The notes under the pieces were generated by a model, which searched no databases, was not told the DNA's origin, and saw only the letters and a program-made list of their open reading frames with translations. Shown one piece after another: positions 1 to 6,610 of a DNA stretch of 25,807 nt. Within the stretch, counting starts at the first letter, position 1. The number at the start of each line of letters is the position of its first letter. A program made the translations under genes and the position numbers. Source of the DNA: an uncultured Rickettsiales bacterium (lineage in GTDB: Bacteria > Pseudomonadota > Alphaproteobacteria > Rs-D84); contig UROD01000006.1 of NCBI GenBank assembly GCA_900549365.1, positions 1-25,807 on the forward strand, in the 5' to 3' direction.

Positions 1-982
1 GCGCCGCGGCCGAGCGTTCCATCGCTGCGCGAATTGCGCTGTTTTTCGCAACACCACCTGCGACAACCAATGTTTTTGGTGCGGCCGCAATCACGCGCGC
101 ATCATGCATTGCATTTTCCAATCGATTGATTATACAGTCCACAACCGCCGCCTGAAAAGACGCACAAAAATCATTTATAAATTCGTCACTGTGTGGGGCA
201 GGGTTGCGTTCCAAAAATGTACGTGCCGCTGTTTTAATTCCACTGAATGAAAAATCGCACCCTGGTTTGTCGCATAACGGACGCGGAAAATGAAACGCCG
301 TGGCATTGCCCAGTTGTGCACGCTGGTCCACAATCGGGCCACCTGGGTAACCCAGTCCCAACATTTTTGATACTTTGTCAAACGCTTCGCCCGCACTGTC
401 GTCCAGCGTTTGTCCAATCAATTCATACTGGCCGACCCCACGCACCAACAGAATCTGACAATGACCGCCAGATGCCAACATCAACAAATACGGAAATTTG
501 ACCGACGTCGCACCATCGCCGCCATTTGCCGATGACGCATGCAAGCGCGGAACCAACGCGTGTCCCTCTAAATGATTCACAGCAACCAATGGTTTGCCCG
601 TTGCCTGTGCCATACCAGTCGCAGCCAACCATCCAATCAGCACGCCACCAATCAGCCCAGGACCCGCCGTCGCAGCAATAACATCAATATCGTTTATGGA
701 TTTGCCCGCTTTTTCCAACGTCTGTTGTATTACTTTATCAATCGCCAGAATATGCGCACGCGCCGCCAATTCAGGCACAACGCCACCGTATTTCTGGTGT
801 TCTGGGATTTGCGAATAAATAATATGCGACAAAATATTACGGTCAGAATCAACAATAGCCGCCGATGTTTCATCACACGATGATTCAATTCCCAGACACA
901 ACACCGGACGCGGCGCGTTATTACCGTGCGCATCACCTGCTAATTTGCCCATATCCATACGTATCAATTTTTCGTCTGTCAT
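1..982 (-). CDS. tsaD: TsaD, tRNA N6-threonylcarbamoyladenosine (t6A37) synthesis protein, 3' end cut by window
   Basis: ASKHA-fold subunit that transfers the threonylcarbamoyl group to A37 of ANN-decoding tRNAs, working with TsaB and TsaE in the cytoplasm. The translation shows the family start motif GIESSCDET near residues 30-38, YGGVVPELAAR, TAGPGLIGG, the metal-binding NHLEGH motif, ASGGH, GEAFDKVSKMLGLGYPGGP, FSFSGIKTA and the VVAGGVAKNS motif. About 327 codons are present. By comparison with the roughly 340-residue family, some 60-70 C-terminal residues lie beyond base 1. The start at 982 overlaps the stop of the DUF1460 gene by ATGA, which argues for translational coupling. It gives about 28 residues more than usual at the N-terminus, so a start at one of the internal Met codons (residues 9 or 11) is possible. 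Last gene seen of the 2340-to-1 operon. Confidence 0.96.
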   Translation of the reverse strand, partial: MTDEKLIRMDMGKLAGDAHGNNAPRPVLCLGIESSCDETSAAIVDSDRNILSHIIYSQIPEHQKYGGVVPELAARAHILAIDKVIQQTLEKAGKSINDIDVIAATAGPGLIGGVLIGWLAATGMAQATGKPLVAVNHLEGHALVPRLHASSANGGDGATSVKFPYLLMLASGGHCQILLVRGVGQYELIGQTLDDSAGEAFDKVSKMLGLGYPGGPIVDQRAQLGNATAFHFPRPLCDKPGCDFSFSGIKTAARTFLERNPAPHSDEFINDFCASFQAAVVDCIINRLENAMHDARVIAAAPKTLVVAGGVAKNSAIRAAMERSAAA

Positions 983-1668
983 TTTAGTATTTCCAATAAT
1001 GTTATCCCCAGATTATTCTTGTTCTGGCGACGGTCTGCAATATATTCAGACACAGGCACATCAACAACACGCCCCGCCGTGCTGGACGCATGACGCAACA
1101 TGCCATTTGGCATCAGAAAACCCATATGCACCACCGCCAAATCCGTGCCTATGATATCACTTTTTCCTGTATTGCCAACAATAAATAAAACAATCATTGG
1201 TCGGTCGGTTTTCAATGTTGTTATATTATCATACGGAATGTATTCAATATCAGTTGCCATCACTGCGGCATCAGAATCAATATTGTGCATTCGACGCAAC
1301 CATGCCGCGCGATTGATAACAACATGGCGCAGGGCGGTCTGCCCATATTGCGCACTGACGTTTTTTACAATGTTTGAATTATTTGGCAACCAATCGGTTT
1401 CAATAAAGTGGTTGCGATTTATAAAGTCAATTTCGCCGTTTTTGTATCTGATTTTATTCAACGTATCAACATCGCCATGCGCCAACACTGTTTCCACAAA
1501 AGTAGTGCAGTCAAACGCGTCATCGCGTATCAGCGGGTCACTGTCGGGCGCGCGCCCTTCGCCCAATGGGTCGTTTACATATTTTGCACCCATATATTCG
1601 TCGCCAATCTGGGGTGCGTTGCCACACCCCGCCAAGATAAAAACAACGAACAGAACAGCACGTTTCAT
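979..1668 (-). CDS. DUF1460 (N-acetylmuramoyl-L-alanine amidase-like) lipoprotein
   Basis: 229 residues. The N-terminus is a lipoprotein signal ending in the lipobox LAGC (Cys15), so the mature protein is probably lipid-anchored in the envelope. The body matches the DUF1460 family, an NlpC/P60-like papain fold: FDCTTFVET with the presumed nucleophile Cys54, IRYKNGEIDF, RNHFIETDWLPNN at about 85-97, VHMGFL with His181, LRHAS with His193, and VVDVPVSEYI. Family members are thought to cut peptidoglycan stem peptides or amide bonds, but the substrate here is inference. The gene starts immediately after the stop of the small lipoprotein gene and overlaps tsaD by 4 nt. Pairing with tsaD looks like operon packing rather than a functional link. 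Confidence 0.85.
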   Translation of the reverse strand: MKRAVLFVVFILAGCGNAPQIGDEYMGAKYVNDPLGEGRAPDSDPLIRDDAFDCTTFVETVLAHGDVDTLNKIRYKNGEIDFINRNHFIETDWLPNNSNIVKNVSAQYGQTALRHVVINRAAWLRRMHNIDSDAAVMATDIEYIPYDNITTLKTDRPMIVLFIVGNTGKSDIIGTDLAVVHMGFLMPNGMLRHASSTAGRVVDVPVSEYIADRRQNKNNLGITLLEILK

Positions 1669-1974
1669 TTATTGATTTTGTTTGATTTGCGCACCAGTAT
1701 AGCACAAAGACACCGCGTCGCGTACCGCCATTTCGCCAGAATCGGGCAGGGTTGCAATTTTATCAACACACGCCACCATCAATTCGGTATCATCGTCGCT
1801 GGCAGTCAACATCCGCACGGCGGCACTGCGTCTGTCAAACGATGCACTGCGCCACGCCTTCAAATTATCGGTTTCCAAATTCCCCTTGCGCAGAGCGCAC
1901 GAAAACATCACCATAACCAGCAACAACGCCGTCACACCAATAAATAATTTCAATATCAACTTAACATTTTTCAT
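1669..1974 (-). CDS. Small putative lipoprotein or membrane-anchored protein, unknown
   Basis: 101 residues, no family recognised. An N-terminal hydrophobic stretch (about residues 5-26) ends in MFSC, an imperfect lipobox with Cys26, so it may be a lipoprotein or simply an inner-membrane-anchored protein. The remainder is polar and probably helical, with two further cysteines. A GGGGGC stretch lies a few bases before the ATG and can serve as ribosome binding site. It sits between the DUF2155 gene (12 nt gap) and the DUF1460 gene (no gap), so it is very likely co-transcribed with both and belongs to an envelope-associated operon. The reading frame is supported mainly by this packing and by the signal-like N-terminus. 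Confidence 0.65.
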   Translation of the reverse strand: MKNVKLILKLFIGVTALLLVMVMFSCALRKGNLETDNLKAWRSASFDRRSAAVRMLTASDDDTELMVACVDKIATLPDSGEMAVRDAVSLCYTGAQIKQNQ

Positions 1975-1986
1975 TGATTGCCCCCA

Positions 1987-2340
1987 TTATTCACACTTTA
2001 CCAACCATACATCATAGTCCGCATTTTGAACCGGATTTTCCCCAGGTTCATTGCGTGATAACCAATTACTGTAAATCTTGCCATCGCCGCCCGCAGTAAT
2101 TTCAACAAAAGCAAAGAAATCTTCTGCTGCGAATGGGTCGGTCTGCTTGCACGCACGTACAACCAGATTCAGTTTTTCAAATGTCGCGTCACGCCCAACA
2201 GGGATTTGCACGGTTTGCGTTTTGCCGGCGGCCTTGTTCATAATGCGCAGCGTTGCCACATCACGATTTACATACGCGTGTGCATTTGGCGCAGCGGCAC
2301 ACAGTAAAAATACAGGTAAAAATTTCAAAATTGTTTTCAT
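1987..2340 (-). CDS. DUF2155 domain secreted protein
   Basis: 117 residues. It has a Sec signal peptide at residues 1-22 (MKTILKF, hydrophobic core, AHA cleavage site). The mature part shows the DUF2155 pattern: LRIMNKAAGKTQTVQIPVG, LNLVVRACKQ, a hydrophobic strand FAFVEI, YSNWLS and a C-terminal YDVWLVKCE. This family is characteristic of Alphaproteobacteria and has no assigned function; the two conserved cysteines (64 and 116) may form a disulfide. An open frame continues upstream to 2718, but that part runs through the rplS terminator and into rplS. The ATG at 2340 is correct because a consensus promoter lies directly upstream and the signal peptide begins here. First gene of the operon running towards tsaD. 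Confidence 0.88.
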   Translation of the reverse strand: MKTILKFLPVFLLCAAAPNAHAYVNRDVATLRIMNKAAGKTQTVQIPVGRDATFEKLNLVVRACKQTDPFAAEDFFAFVEITAGGDGKIYSNWLSRNEPGENPVQNADYDVWLVKCE

Positions 2341-2347
2341 ACCAATT

Positions 2348-2376
2348 ATAATACATTCGGGTGCTTGTAATGTCAA
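2348..2376 (-). promoter_or_regulatory. Sigma-70 promoter of the DUF2155 gene, apparently leaderless
   Basis: TTGACA at 2376-2371, 17-bp spacer, TATTAT at 2353-2348, which continues as TATTATAAT. Transcription would start about 7 bp on, at or within a couple of bases of the ATG at 2340. No Shine-Dalgarno sequence precedes the ATG. Confidence 0.8.
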
Positions 2377-2379
2377 ATT

Positions 2380-2413
2380 GATAAAAACAAAAATACCGCC
2401 ATTGGCGGTATTT
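2380..2413 (-). terminator. Rho-independent terminator of rplS
   Basis: Ten-base-pair stem (plus strand AAATACCGCC at 2391-2400 and GGCGGTATTT at 2404-2413) with a 3-nt loop. On the minus strand it is followed by a T-rich tract, TTTTTGTTTTT. It closes the rpsP-rplS operon. Confidence 0.88.
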
Positions 2414-2440
2414 TTGAATTTACAAAATGATTCATGCAAA

Positions 2441-2830
2441 TTATTTTGCGTTCTTTTCCGCAGATGCCGCTGCCAAATCTTCGACGATACGGGCTTTTTT
2501 GCCAGACAAACCGCGCAAGAAGAACAACTTTGCACGACGAACACGACCGATACGAACCTTTTCAATTTTTTCAATTGCTGGGCTGTACAGTGGGAATTTA
2601 CGTTCCACGCCCACACCATAAGATTCGCGGCGCACTGTGAACGATGCATTGTTCCCAGTACCACCATCGCGCGCAATAACAACCCCTTCAAAAACCTGAA
2701 TACGGTATTTATCGCCATCTTTGATTTTTACAGATACTTTCAGTGTATCACCCGCTTTGAAATCAGGGATAACCTTTTCACCTTTCAATTTAGCGATTTG
2801 CGCTGCTTCGATTTTTTTAATAATGCTCAT
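2441..2830 (-). CDS. rplS: 50S ribosomal protein bL19
   Basis: 129 residues, a normal to slightly long bL19. The family signature is clear: an N-terminal helix, PDFKAGDTLKVSVKI, YRIQVFEGVVIARDG, NASFTVRRESYGVGVERKFPLYSP, and IEKVRIGRVRRAKLFFLRGLSGKKARI. The C-terminus is extended by a short Ala/Glu/Lys tail. bL19 sits at the 30S-50S interface. Its start codon overlaps the trmD stop by ATGA (2827-2830), the usual translational coupling in this operon. It is the last gene and is followed by a strong terminator. Confidence 0.98.
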   Translation of the reverse strand: MSIIKKIEAAQIAKLKGEKVIPDFKAGDTLKVSVKIKDGDKYRIQVFEGVVIARDGGTGNNASFTVRRESYGVGVERKFPLYSPAIEKIEKVRIGRVRRAKLFFLRGLSGKKARIVEDLAAASAEKNAK

Positions 2831-3513
2831 TTTTCATTTTCCTTTATTAAATCCGGACGACGTTCTTGTGTTATCGCGTCCGATTGTTGTTTCCGCCACC
2901 GTTCGATATTGCCGTGGTGACCGGACAGCAGGACTTCTGGGACTTTGCGTCCACGCCATGCCGACGGGCGGGTGTATAACGGCCATTCCAGCCCCCCGAT
3001 TTCAAAACTCTCGTTTGCAGTGGATTCTGTGCCACCGTGCAGGACATTATCTATCAAGCGAACGCAACTGTCAACAAAAACTTGGGCGGCAATTTCCCCG
3101 CCAGACAGTATATAATCGCCGATTGATAGTTCCATTATATCATATTCTTCGATGATTCGTTGATCTATTCCTTCGTACCGACCACAGAGCAGGGTATACG
3201 TTGCATCAACATCGGCGGCAAATTCGCGCACCATATGTTGGTTCAGGCGTGGTCCACGTGGTGAAAAATATATAATTTTGCCACGATTTTTTATTGAATC
3301 AATCGCCGCACCCAATGCATCAGGGCGCATAACCATACCCGCGCCGCCACCAAACTGTTCGTCATCAACACTGCCATAATTATTTATGGCAAAATCACGA
3401 ATATTTATCGCGTCATACGACCACACACCACGTTCCAGCGCGCGACCAACAACCCCGCCGGCCAACGTGCCAGGAAACATTTCTGGAAAAATGGTCAGTA
3501 TGTTAAAGTGCAT
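2827..3513 (-). CDS. trmD: tRNA (guanine37-N1)-methyltransferase TrmD
   Basis: 228 residues, SPOUT-class trefoil-knot enzyme making m1G37 in tRNAs with G36. Seen: FNILTIFPEMF at the start, VDDEQFGGGAGM (about 50-60), IYFSPRG, LLCGRYEGIDQR (109-119), SIGDYILSGGE (130-140), Arg152, ESF (168-170), YTRP and KVPEVLLSGHHGNI. The reading frame extends upstream to 3600, but those 29 residues lie mostly inside the preceding gene. MHFNILTIFP at 3513 matches the family start. Oddity: where E. coli TrmD has the catalytic Asp169 in EDSF, this protein has Glu168 (NESF), and the PHYTRP motif reads PLYTRP. It overlaps rplS by ATGA and follows the upstream gene by 7 nt. Confidence 0.96.
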   Translation of the reverse strand: MHFNILTIFPEMFPGTLAGGVVGRALERGVWSYDAINIRDFAINNYGSVDDEQFGGGAGMVMRPDALGAAIDSIKNRGKIIYFSPRGPRLNQHMVREFAADVDATYTLLCGRYEGIDQRIIEEYDIMELSIGDYILSGGEIAAQVFVDSCVRLIDNVLHGGTESTANESFEIGGLEWPLYTRPSAWRGRKVPEVLLSGHHGNIERWRKQQSDAITQERRPDLIKENEK

Positions 3514-3520
3514 TTTTCTT

Positions 3521-3826
3521 TTAACGCTGTTTTTTATTGCAATTTTTCCATATCTGCAATGTATCGCGATGTGGCATCTTGTCCAATCTGACTGCACCAT
3601 TGCACCAGATATATTCGCCAGTACATTTCATACCTGCTGTGGCCAATTTCGGACATGTTGCGTCCAACGGAATAATACGACGACCGTGCACATCAACCGG
3701 ATACGTCATAAACTGGTCACATGTATAAACGCACGAGCACCATAAATCGCCATTTGATGATTGTGTCAAGCGACGTGGAACATATACGTCTTCGGTATCC
3801 ATACGAACAAAAGTACGTGGTAACAT
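3521..3826 (-). CDS. Small cysteine-rich hypothetical protein in the rimM-trmD interval
   Basis: 101 residues, not recognised. It has no signal peptide or membrane segment, so it is probably cytoplasmic. Seven cysteines are spread as WCSCVYTC (30-36 region), ATCPK, MKCTG, WCNG and NCNK, which could be a metal-binding or small structural fold. Basic and aromatic residues are frequent. The ATG at 3826 follows the previous stop by a single base, with a weak AGG upstream, and the gene ends 7 nt before trmD. The classical operon has no gene here, so this is an insertion in the rpsP-rimM-trmD-rplS order. A link to RNA modification or the ribosome is only suggested by position. Confidence 0.68.
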   Translation of the reverse strand: MLPRTFVRMDTEDVYVPRRLTQSSNGDLWCSCVYTCDQFMTYPVDVHGRRIIPLDATCPKLATAGMKCTGEYIWCNGAVRLDKMPHRDTLQIWKNCNKKQR

Positions 3827-3827
3827 T

Positions 3828-4082
3828 TTATCGCACCTTTTCTTTATTTTTATAACGGCAATTCACACACAAATTTTTTGCGATTGCTGCATTCATGTGC
3901 GCCATTTCTGAACTGTTAAATTCACCAATACGAATAACAACATTGTCATTCAAACGTGTTGTAGAATATTCGTGTGCCCAACTGCGTTCCAAGCGTAAAA
4001 CAGGGCACGCCAGAAAATCCCAATTGCATTCTGTATTTATTTTTTTACCAATACCGGCAAAATTTATTTTTATACTTGCCAT
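3828..4082 (-). CDS. Small hypothetical protein after rimM
   Basis: 84 residues, not recognised. The protein is basic, has no signal peptide, and carries cysteines at CNWDFLAC and a C-terminal LCVNC followed by RYKNKEKVR, resembling half of a zinc ribbon. The ATG at 4082 lies one base after the rimM stop codon, and the gene ends one base before the next ATG, so translation is presumably coupled along rimM and both small genes. With the next gene it forms a two-gene insertion between rimM and trmD. Both carry CxxC-type cysteine spacing, so they may function together. That is inference from position only. Confidence 0.65.
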   Translation of the reverse strand: MASIKINFAGIGKKINTECNWDFLACPVLRLERSWAHEYSTTRLNDNVVIRIGEFNSSEMAHMNAAIAKNLCVNCRYKNKEKVR

Positions 4083-4083
4083 A

Positions 4084-4551
4084 TTACTTAACCACTATAA
4101 CCCTCGTATTCAAATCAACGTATGCACCGATAAACGACACCATATCACCGTTTTCCAATTCAATGATATCACCTGCACCGTAATTTTGGAAACACGCCAC
4201 GCGACCGATATTTTCGTCATTGCGTACAACAGTAAATCCAATCAGATCAGATTGATAATATTCATCTGCACCCAATTTTGGCAACGCATCACGCGATATA
4301 AATAATTCCGTACCACGCAATGTTTCCGCCGCGTTACGGTCGGCAATGCCATCAATTCGTGCAATTATAACATCTGACGTCGGATTCAGCCGACGCACAA
4401 AATGAAATTCGCTGGATTTGAATTTTGAACTCTGTATATCAAAATGCTTGAAATCCATTGGGGATTCAGAATAGGTCTGAACCCGAACTTCGCCCCGAAT
4501 GCCTTGGGGGGCGACTATTTTTCCAACCAAGATTTTTGACATATCGTTCAT
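4084..4551 (-). CDS. rimM: Ribosome maturation factor RimM
   Basis: 155 residues, at the short end for RimM (usually about 165-185). RimM binds uS19 and helps assembly of the 30S head. The N-terminal RimM barrel starts ILVGKIVAPQGIRGEVRVQ and ends around GIADRNAAETLRGTELFI. The C-terminal PRC barrel begins at DEYYQSDLIGFTVV and ends with the short strand NTRVIVVK. The ATG at 4551 gives MNDMSKILVG; the internal ATG at 4542 is equally compatible with the family, and neither has a strong ribosome binding site. Residues about 39-47 (IQSSKFKSS) are encoded by copies of a 7-bp TTTGAAC-like repeat that also occurs at 7838-7870. The fold length there is normal, so it is not an extra insertion. Confidence 0.96.
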   Translation of the reverse strand: MNDMSKILVGKIVAPQGIRGEVRVQTYSESPMDFKHFDIQSSKFKSSEFHFVRRLNPTSDVIIARIDGIADRNAAETLRGTELFISRDALPKLGADEYYQSDLIGFTVVRNDENIGRVACFQNYGAGDIIELENGDMVSFIGAYVDLNTRVIVVK

Positions 4552-4566
4552 AACAAATTACCGAAC

Positions 4567-4585
4567 GCGCCCGCATTGCGGGCGC
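4567..4585 (-). other. GC-rich hairpin between rpsP and rimM
   Basis: A perfect 8-bp stem, GCGCCCGC/GCGGGCGC, with a 3-nt loop in the 51-nt gap between the rpsP stop and the rimM start. It lacks a T-tract, so it is not a typical terminator. It may stabilise the rpsP mRNA end or lower expression of the downstream genes relative to rpsP. Confidence 0.6.
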
Positions 4586-4602
4586 ATTGATTAAACGCAA
4601 AA

Positions 4603-5037
4603 TTATTCTGCTGTTGTTTCCGCTGTGGCTTCTGCAGGGGCTTCTGCTGCGGCCTTGGCTGCTGCTTCGGCGGCTGCTTTTTCTTCGGCGATTTTAGCCA
4701 ACTTTTCAGCTTTGTCTTTAATCTTCATCTGTGTTTTTTCAGATTGCTGATTCTTCTTTGTCTGAACTGGAATTGGTTTCTTTTCGGCCAAACCAGCATT
4801 TACCAAGAAACGATAAACGCGGTCAGATGGTTTTGCACCCTTGGCAATCCAAGATTTAACCTTTTCAACGTCCATGACAACGCGTTTTTCATTATCGCGT
4901 GCCAACATTGGGTCGTATTTACCAATGGTTTCCAAAACGTTACCAGAATTACGCGCATTGCGAGAATCTGTAACTACGATGTGATAATATGGACGTTTTT
5001 TTGCGCCGAAACGTGCCAAACGAATAACAGTTGCCAT
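4603..5037 (-). CDS. rpsP: 30S ribosomal protein bS16
   Basis: 144 residues from the ATG at 5037, which has a strong AAGGAG 8 nt upstream; the 12 extra codons upstream are leader. The bS16 core is residues 1 to about 80: ATVIRLARFGAKKRPYYHIVV, DSRNARNSGNVLETIGKYDP, and VEKVKSWIAKGAKPSDRVYRFL. After it comes a long Lys/Glu/Ala-rich tail (about 95-144) with an alanine-rich helix-like stretch. C-terminal extensions of bS16 are common in Alphaproteobacteria, but this one is long. First gene of the rpsP-rimM-orf-orf-trmD-rplS operon, read from a consensus-like promoter at 5178-5206 with a leader of about 130 nt. Confidence 0.97.
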   Translation of the reverse strand: MATVIRLARFGAKKRPYYHIVVTDSRNARNSGNVLETIGKYDPMLARDNEKRVVMDVEKVKSWIAKGAKPSDRVYRFLVNAGLAEKKPIPVQTKKNQQSEKTQMKIKDKAEKLAKIAEEKAAAEAAAKAAAEAPAEATAETTAE

Positions 5038-5177
5038 AATTTTGCTCCTTAGTATTTCTAACTGTTTACCCACACAGAAAAACCACCATCAAAGACAAAA
5101 ACTTGTCGGTTGATGTTCCACACGCATACCGCGTACTGGATTTACATAAATGGCAATCTGTTGGGATTTGCGGGGCT

Positions 5178-5206
5178 ATTATGAATCAAAAATTATCAAA
5201 AGTCAA
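5178..5206 (-). promoter_or_regulatory. Promoter of the rpsP operon
   Basis: TTGACT at 5206-5201, 17-bp spacer, CATAAT at 5183-5178. It implies a leader of about 130 nt before rpsP, long enough to hold a regulatory structure, although I recognise none. It is back to back with the tRNA promoter. Confidence 0.7.
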
Positions 5207-5218
5207 ATTATTATTGAT

Positions 5219-5248
5219 TTGGTCTGGACAACCCGACAAATTTATTAT
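5219..5248 (+). promoter_or_regulatory. Probable promoter of the tRNA-Gly gene
   Basis: TTGGTC at 5219-5224, 18-bp spacer, TATTAT at 5243-5248, about 24 bp before the mature tRNA 5' end. The -35 is weak. It leaves only 12 bp to the divergent rpsP -35. Confidence 0.5.
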
Positions 5249-5271
5249 AGAATCTGCACCGTTAAACCATT

Positions 5272-5345
5272 GCGGGCGTAGTATAATGGTAGAACGAAAG
5301 CTTCCCAAGCTTTAGGCGAGGGTTCGATTCCCTTCGCCCGCACCA
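5272..5345 (+). tRNA. tRNA-Gly (anticodon CCC), CCA encoded
   Basis: A 74-nt cloverleaf: acceptor stem GCGGGCG/CGCCCGC, D arm GTAT-AATGGTA-GAAC, anticodon stem AAAGC/GCTTT around loop TTCCCAA (anticodon CCC, reads GGG), variable loop of 4, T stem GAGGG/CCCTT with loop TTCGATT, discriminator A and an encoded CCA. The D stem has an A-A mismatch at its third pair and a T-G at its fourth, where the closely similar E. coli tRNA-Gly(CCC) has GTTC/GAAC. A terminator follows 7 nt later, so it is a single-tRNA transcript. Confidence 0.96.
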
Positions 5346-5351
5346 AAAATC

Positions 5352-5379
5352 AAATCGGCATTTCGCCGATTTTATTTTA
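5352..5379 (+). terminator. Terminator of tRNA-Gly
   Basis: Stem AAATCGGC (5352-5359) and GCCGATTT (5365-5372), 5-nt loop, followed by TTATTTT. Confidence 0.85.
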
Positions 5380-5381
5380 AC

Positions 5382-5405
5382 AAAAAACGCGCCATTGCGG
5401 CGCGT
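5382..5405 (-). terminator. Terminator of the LysM protein gene
   Basis: Stem ACGCGCC (5387-5393) and GGCGCGT (5399-5405), 5-nt loop. On the minus strand it is followed by TTTTTTG. It is convergent with the tRNA terminator immediately to its left. Confidence 0.87.
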
Positions 5406-5408
5406 ATG

Positions 5409-6569
5409 TTATTTACTTTCACCAACTGGGATTTGCAACAGTTGCTTTGGGTATATCAGGTTTGGGTTTTCAATATTATTGCGTTCGGCAATAATGCTGA
5501 ATAAAACACCACGGCGCAAGAAATTGCGCGCAATAATCCACAGGCAATCGCCACGACGAACCGTATAATATGTATTATCGTCACCCGTCATTTCTGGCAT
5601 CGTGAATGTATGACCAACCTGAGCCACTGTGCGGCCATCGCCATCGTGCAGGCGTACCGTCAGTGTGTATTCTTTGCCGGTTTCCAATTCGCCAACGTCC
5701 GCCCCCAGACCAAAATGTTTGTGGTCTGATACGCGCGCAAAACCCAAATATTTATTGTTCAACGACAATGATACACGCAGGCGTGGCAACGCATCACCGG
5801 TTACAACAATGCGGCCCGTGTCCAAATAATCGATTTTAGACACAACCAAATCACCATCCGCCAACTGCGATGGGGCTTGCAACATTGTGCTGCCGTCGCG
5901 TGTCATCAGCAAAGATACAGAATGTTTATACCCGTGTGGCGAAACATAAACAAATACGTTTTCAGTGGATTTTGTGCCGTCATCTGCGCCAACCAGCGAA
6001 ATCGTATAGTTGCCAGCATCAAACACGCGTGCAGGTGCATACACAAATTCGCCATCAGAATCTGTGCGTTCTGTGGCGACAATTTTACCATTGATTACGA
6101 CTGATATATTCTGGTGTGGCAACCAGCGTCCCGCAACAACGATTGAACCTGCTGGTTCTATACGAACAATATCAAACGACGGAACGGTATTTTCATCAAC
6201 TGTTTGTACGATTGGTTCTGGGACAGATGGCACAACCACAACCTGTGTCGTTGTATTGTTTGTACGAACAAATAAAACCCAAATCGCAACAAAGACAACA
6301 AAGATTGCACACAAAATTGGGAACCAATACGCACGCAGACCATTACGCGAATTACGCGCCGTACGCGCCGATGTTGCCGCCGTCTGAATCTCTGCATCAT
6401 TGCGTGGGGCGGGGCGCGCAAAAATATTCAGCGTCTTCAAGAAACGTCTGGCAAAATTGCGGCGATTTTCCATCCAGTTATTCTGTTGGGCGATTGCATC
6501 ATTTATCAAATCGTCTGTACTACGCTTTGTTTTTCCGATATTAGTTGGCTTTTGATTATTTTTTGCCAT
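5409..6569 (-). CDS. Membrane-anchored LysM domain protein with Ig-like domain
   Basis: 386 residues. A basic, disordered cytoplasmic N-terminus (1-80) is followed by one membrane helix at about 81-101, then an extracytoplasmic part. An Ig-like domain at about 132-210 shows the alphaproteobacterial pattern of GSIVVAGRWLPHQNISVVING, DSDGEFVYAP and AGNYTISLVG. A second beta-rich segment follows, and a C-terminal LysM domain occupies about 334-382 (YYTVRRGDCLWIIA, IENPNLIYPKQLLQIP). LysM binds N-acetylglucosamine in peptidoglycan, so the protein probably tethers the inner membrane to the wall; that role is inference. The ATG at 6569 has AGGAG 8 nt upstream. It has its own promoter and terminator. 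Confidence 0.88.
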   Translation of the reverse strand: MAKNNQKPTNIGKTKRSTDDLINDAIAQQNNWMENRRNFARRFLKTLNIFARPAPRNDAEIQTAATSARTARNSRNGLRAYWFPILCAIFVVFVAIWVLFVRTNNTTTQVVVVPSVPEPIVQTVDENTVPSFDIVRIEPAGSIVVAGRWLPHQNISVVINGKIVATERTDSDGEFVYAPARVFDAGNYTISLVGADDGTKSTENVFVYVSPHGYKHSVSLLMTRDGSTMLQAPSQLADGDLVVSKIDYLDTGRIVVTGDALPRLRVSLSLNNKYLGFARVSDHKHFGLGADVGELETGKEYTLTVRLHDGDGRTVAQVGHTFTMPEMTGDDNTYYTVRRGDCLWIIARNFLRRGVLFSIIAERNNIENPNLIYPKQLLQIPVGESK

Positions 6570-6610
6570 GTGTAATCTCCTGAAACGTTTGGAATTAAAA
6601 CTTTGGACAA

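Noticed and set aside
1100..1947. Plus-strand frames of 191 and 179 codons
   Set aside because: They are antisense shadows of the DUF1460 and small lipoprotein genes, with no promoter or recognisable protein.
2341..2718. Long upstream extension of the DUF2155 reading frame
   Set aside because: It crosses the rplS terminator and lies antisense-free but out of frame within rplS. The signal peptide and promoter place the start at 2340.
3514..3600. Upstream extension of trmD
   Set aside because: It overlaps the preceding small gene and does not match the TrmD N-terminus, which starts at 3513.
4411..4437. In-frame Rickettsia-type palindromic element inserted in RimM
   Set aside because: The protein has normal length across this segment when compared from memory with E. 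coli RimM, so nothing was inserted. Only the short repeat similarity remains.
5038..5177. Riboswitch or ribosomal-protein autoregulatory leader before rpsP
   Set aside because: The leader is long enough, but I could find no convincing conserved fold or known motif by eye.
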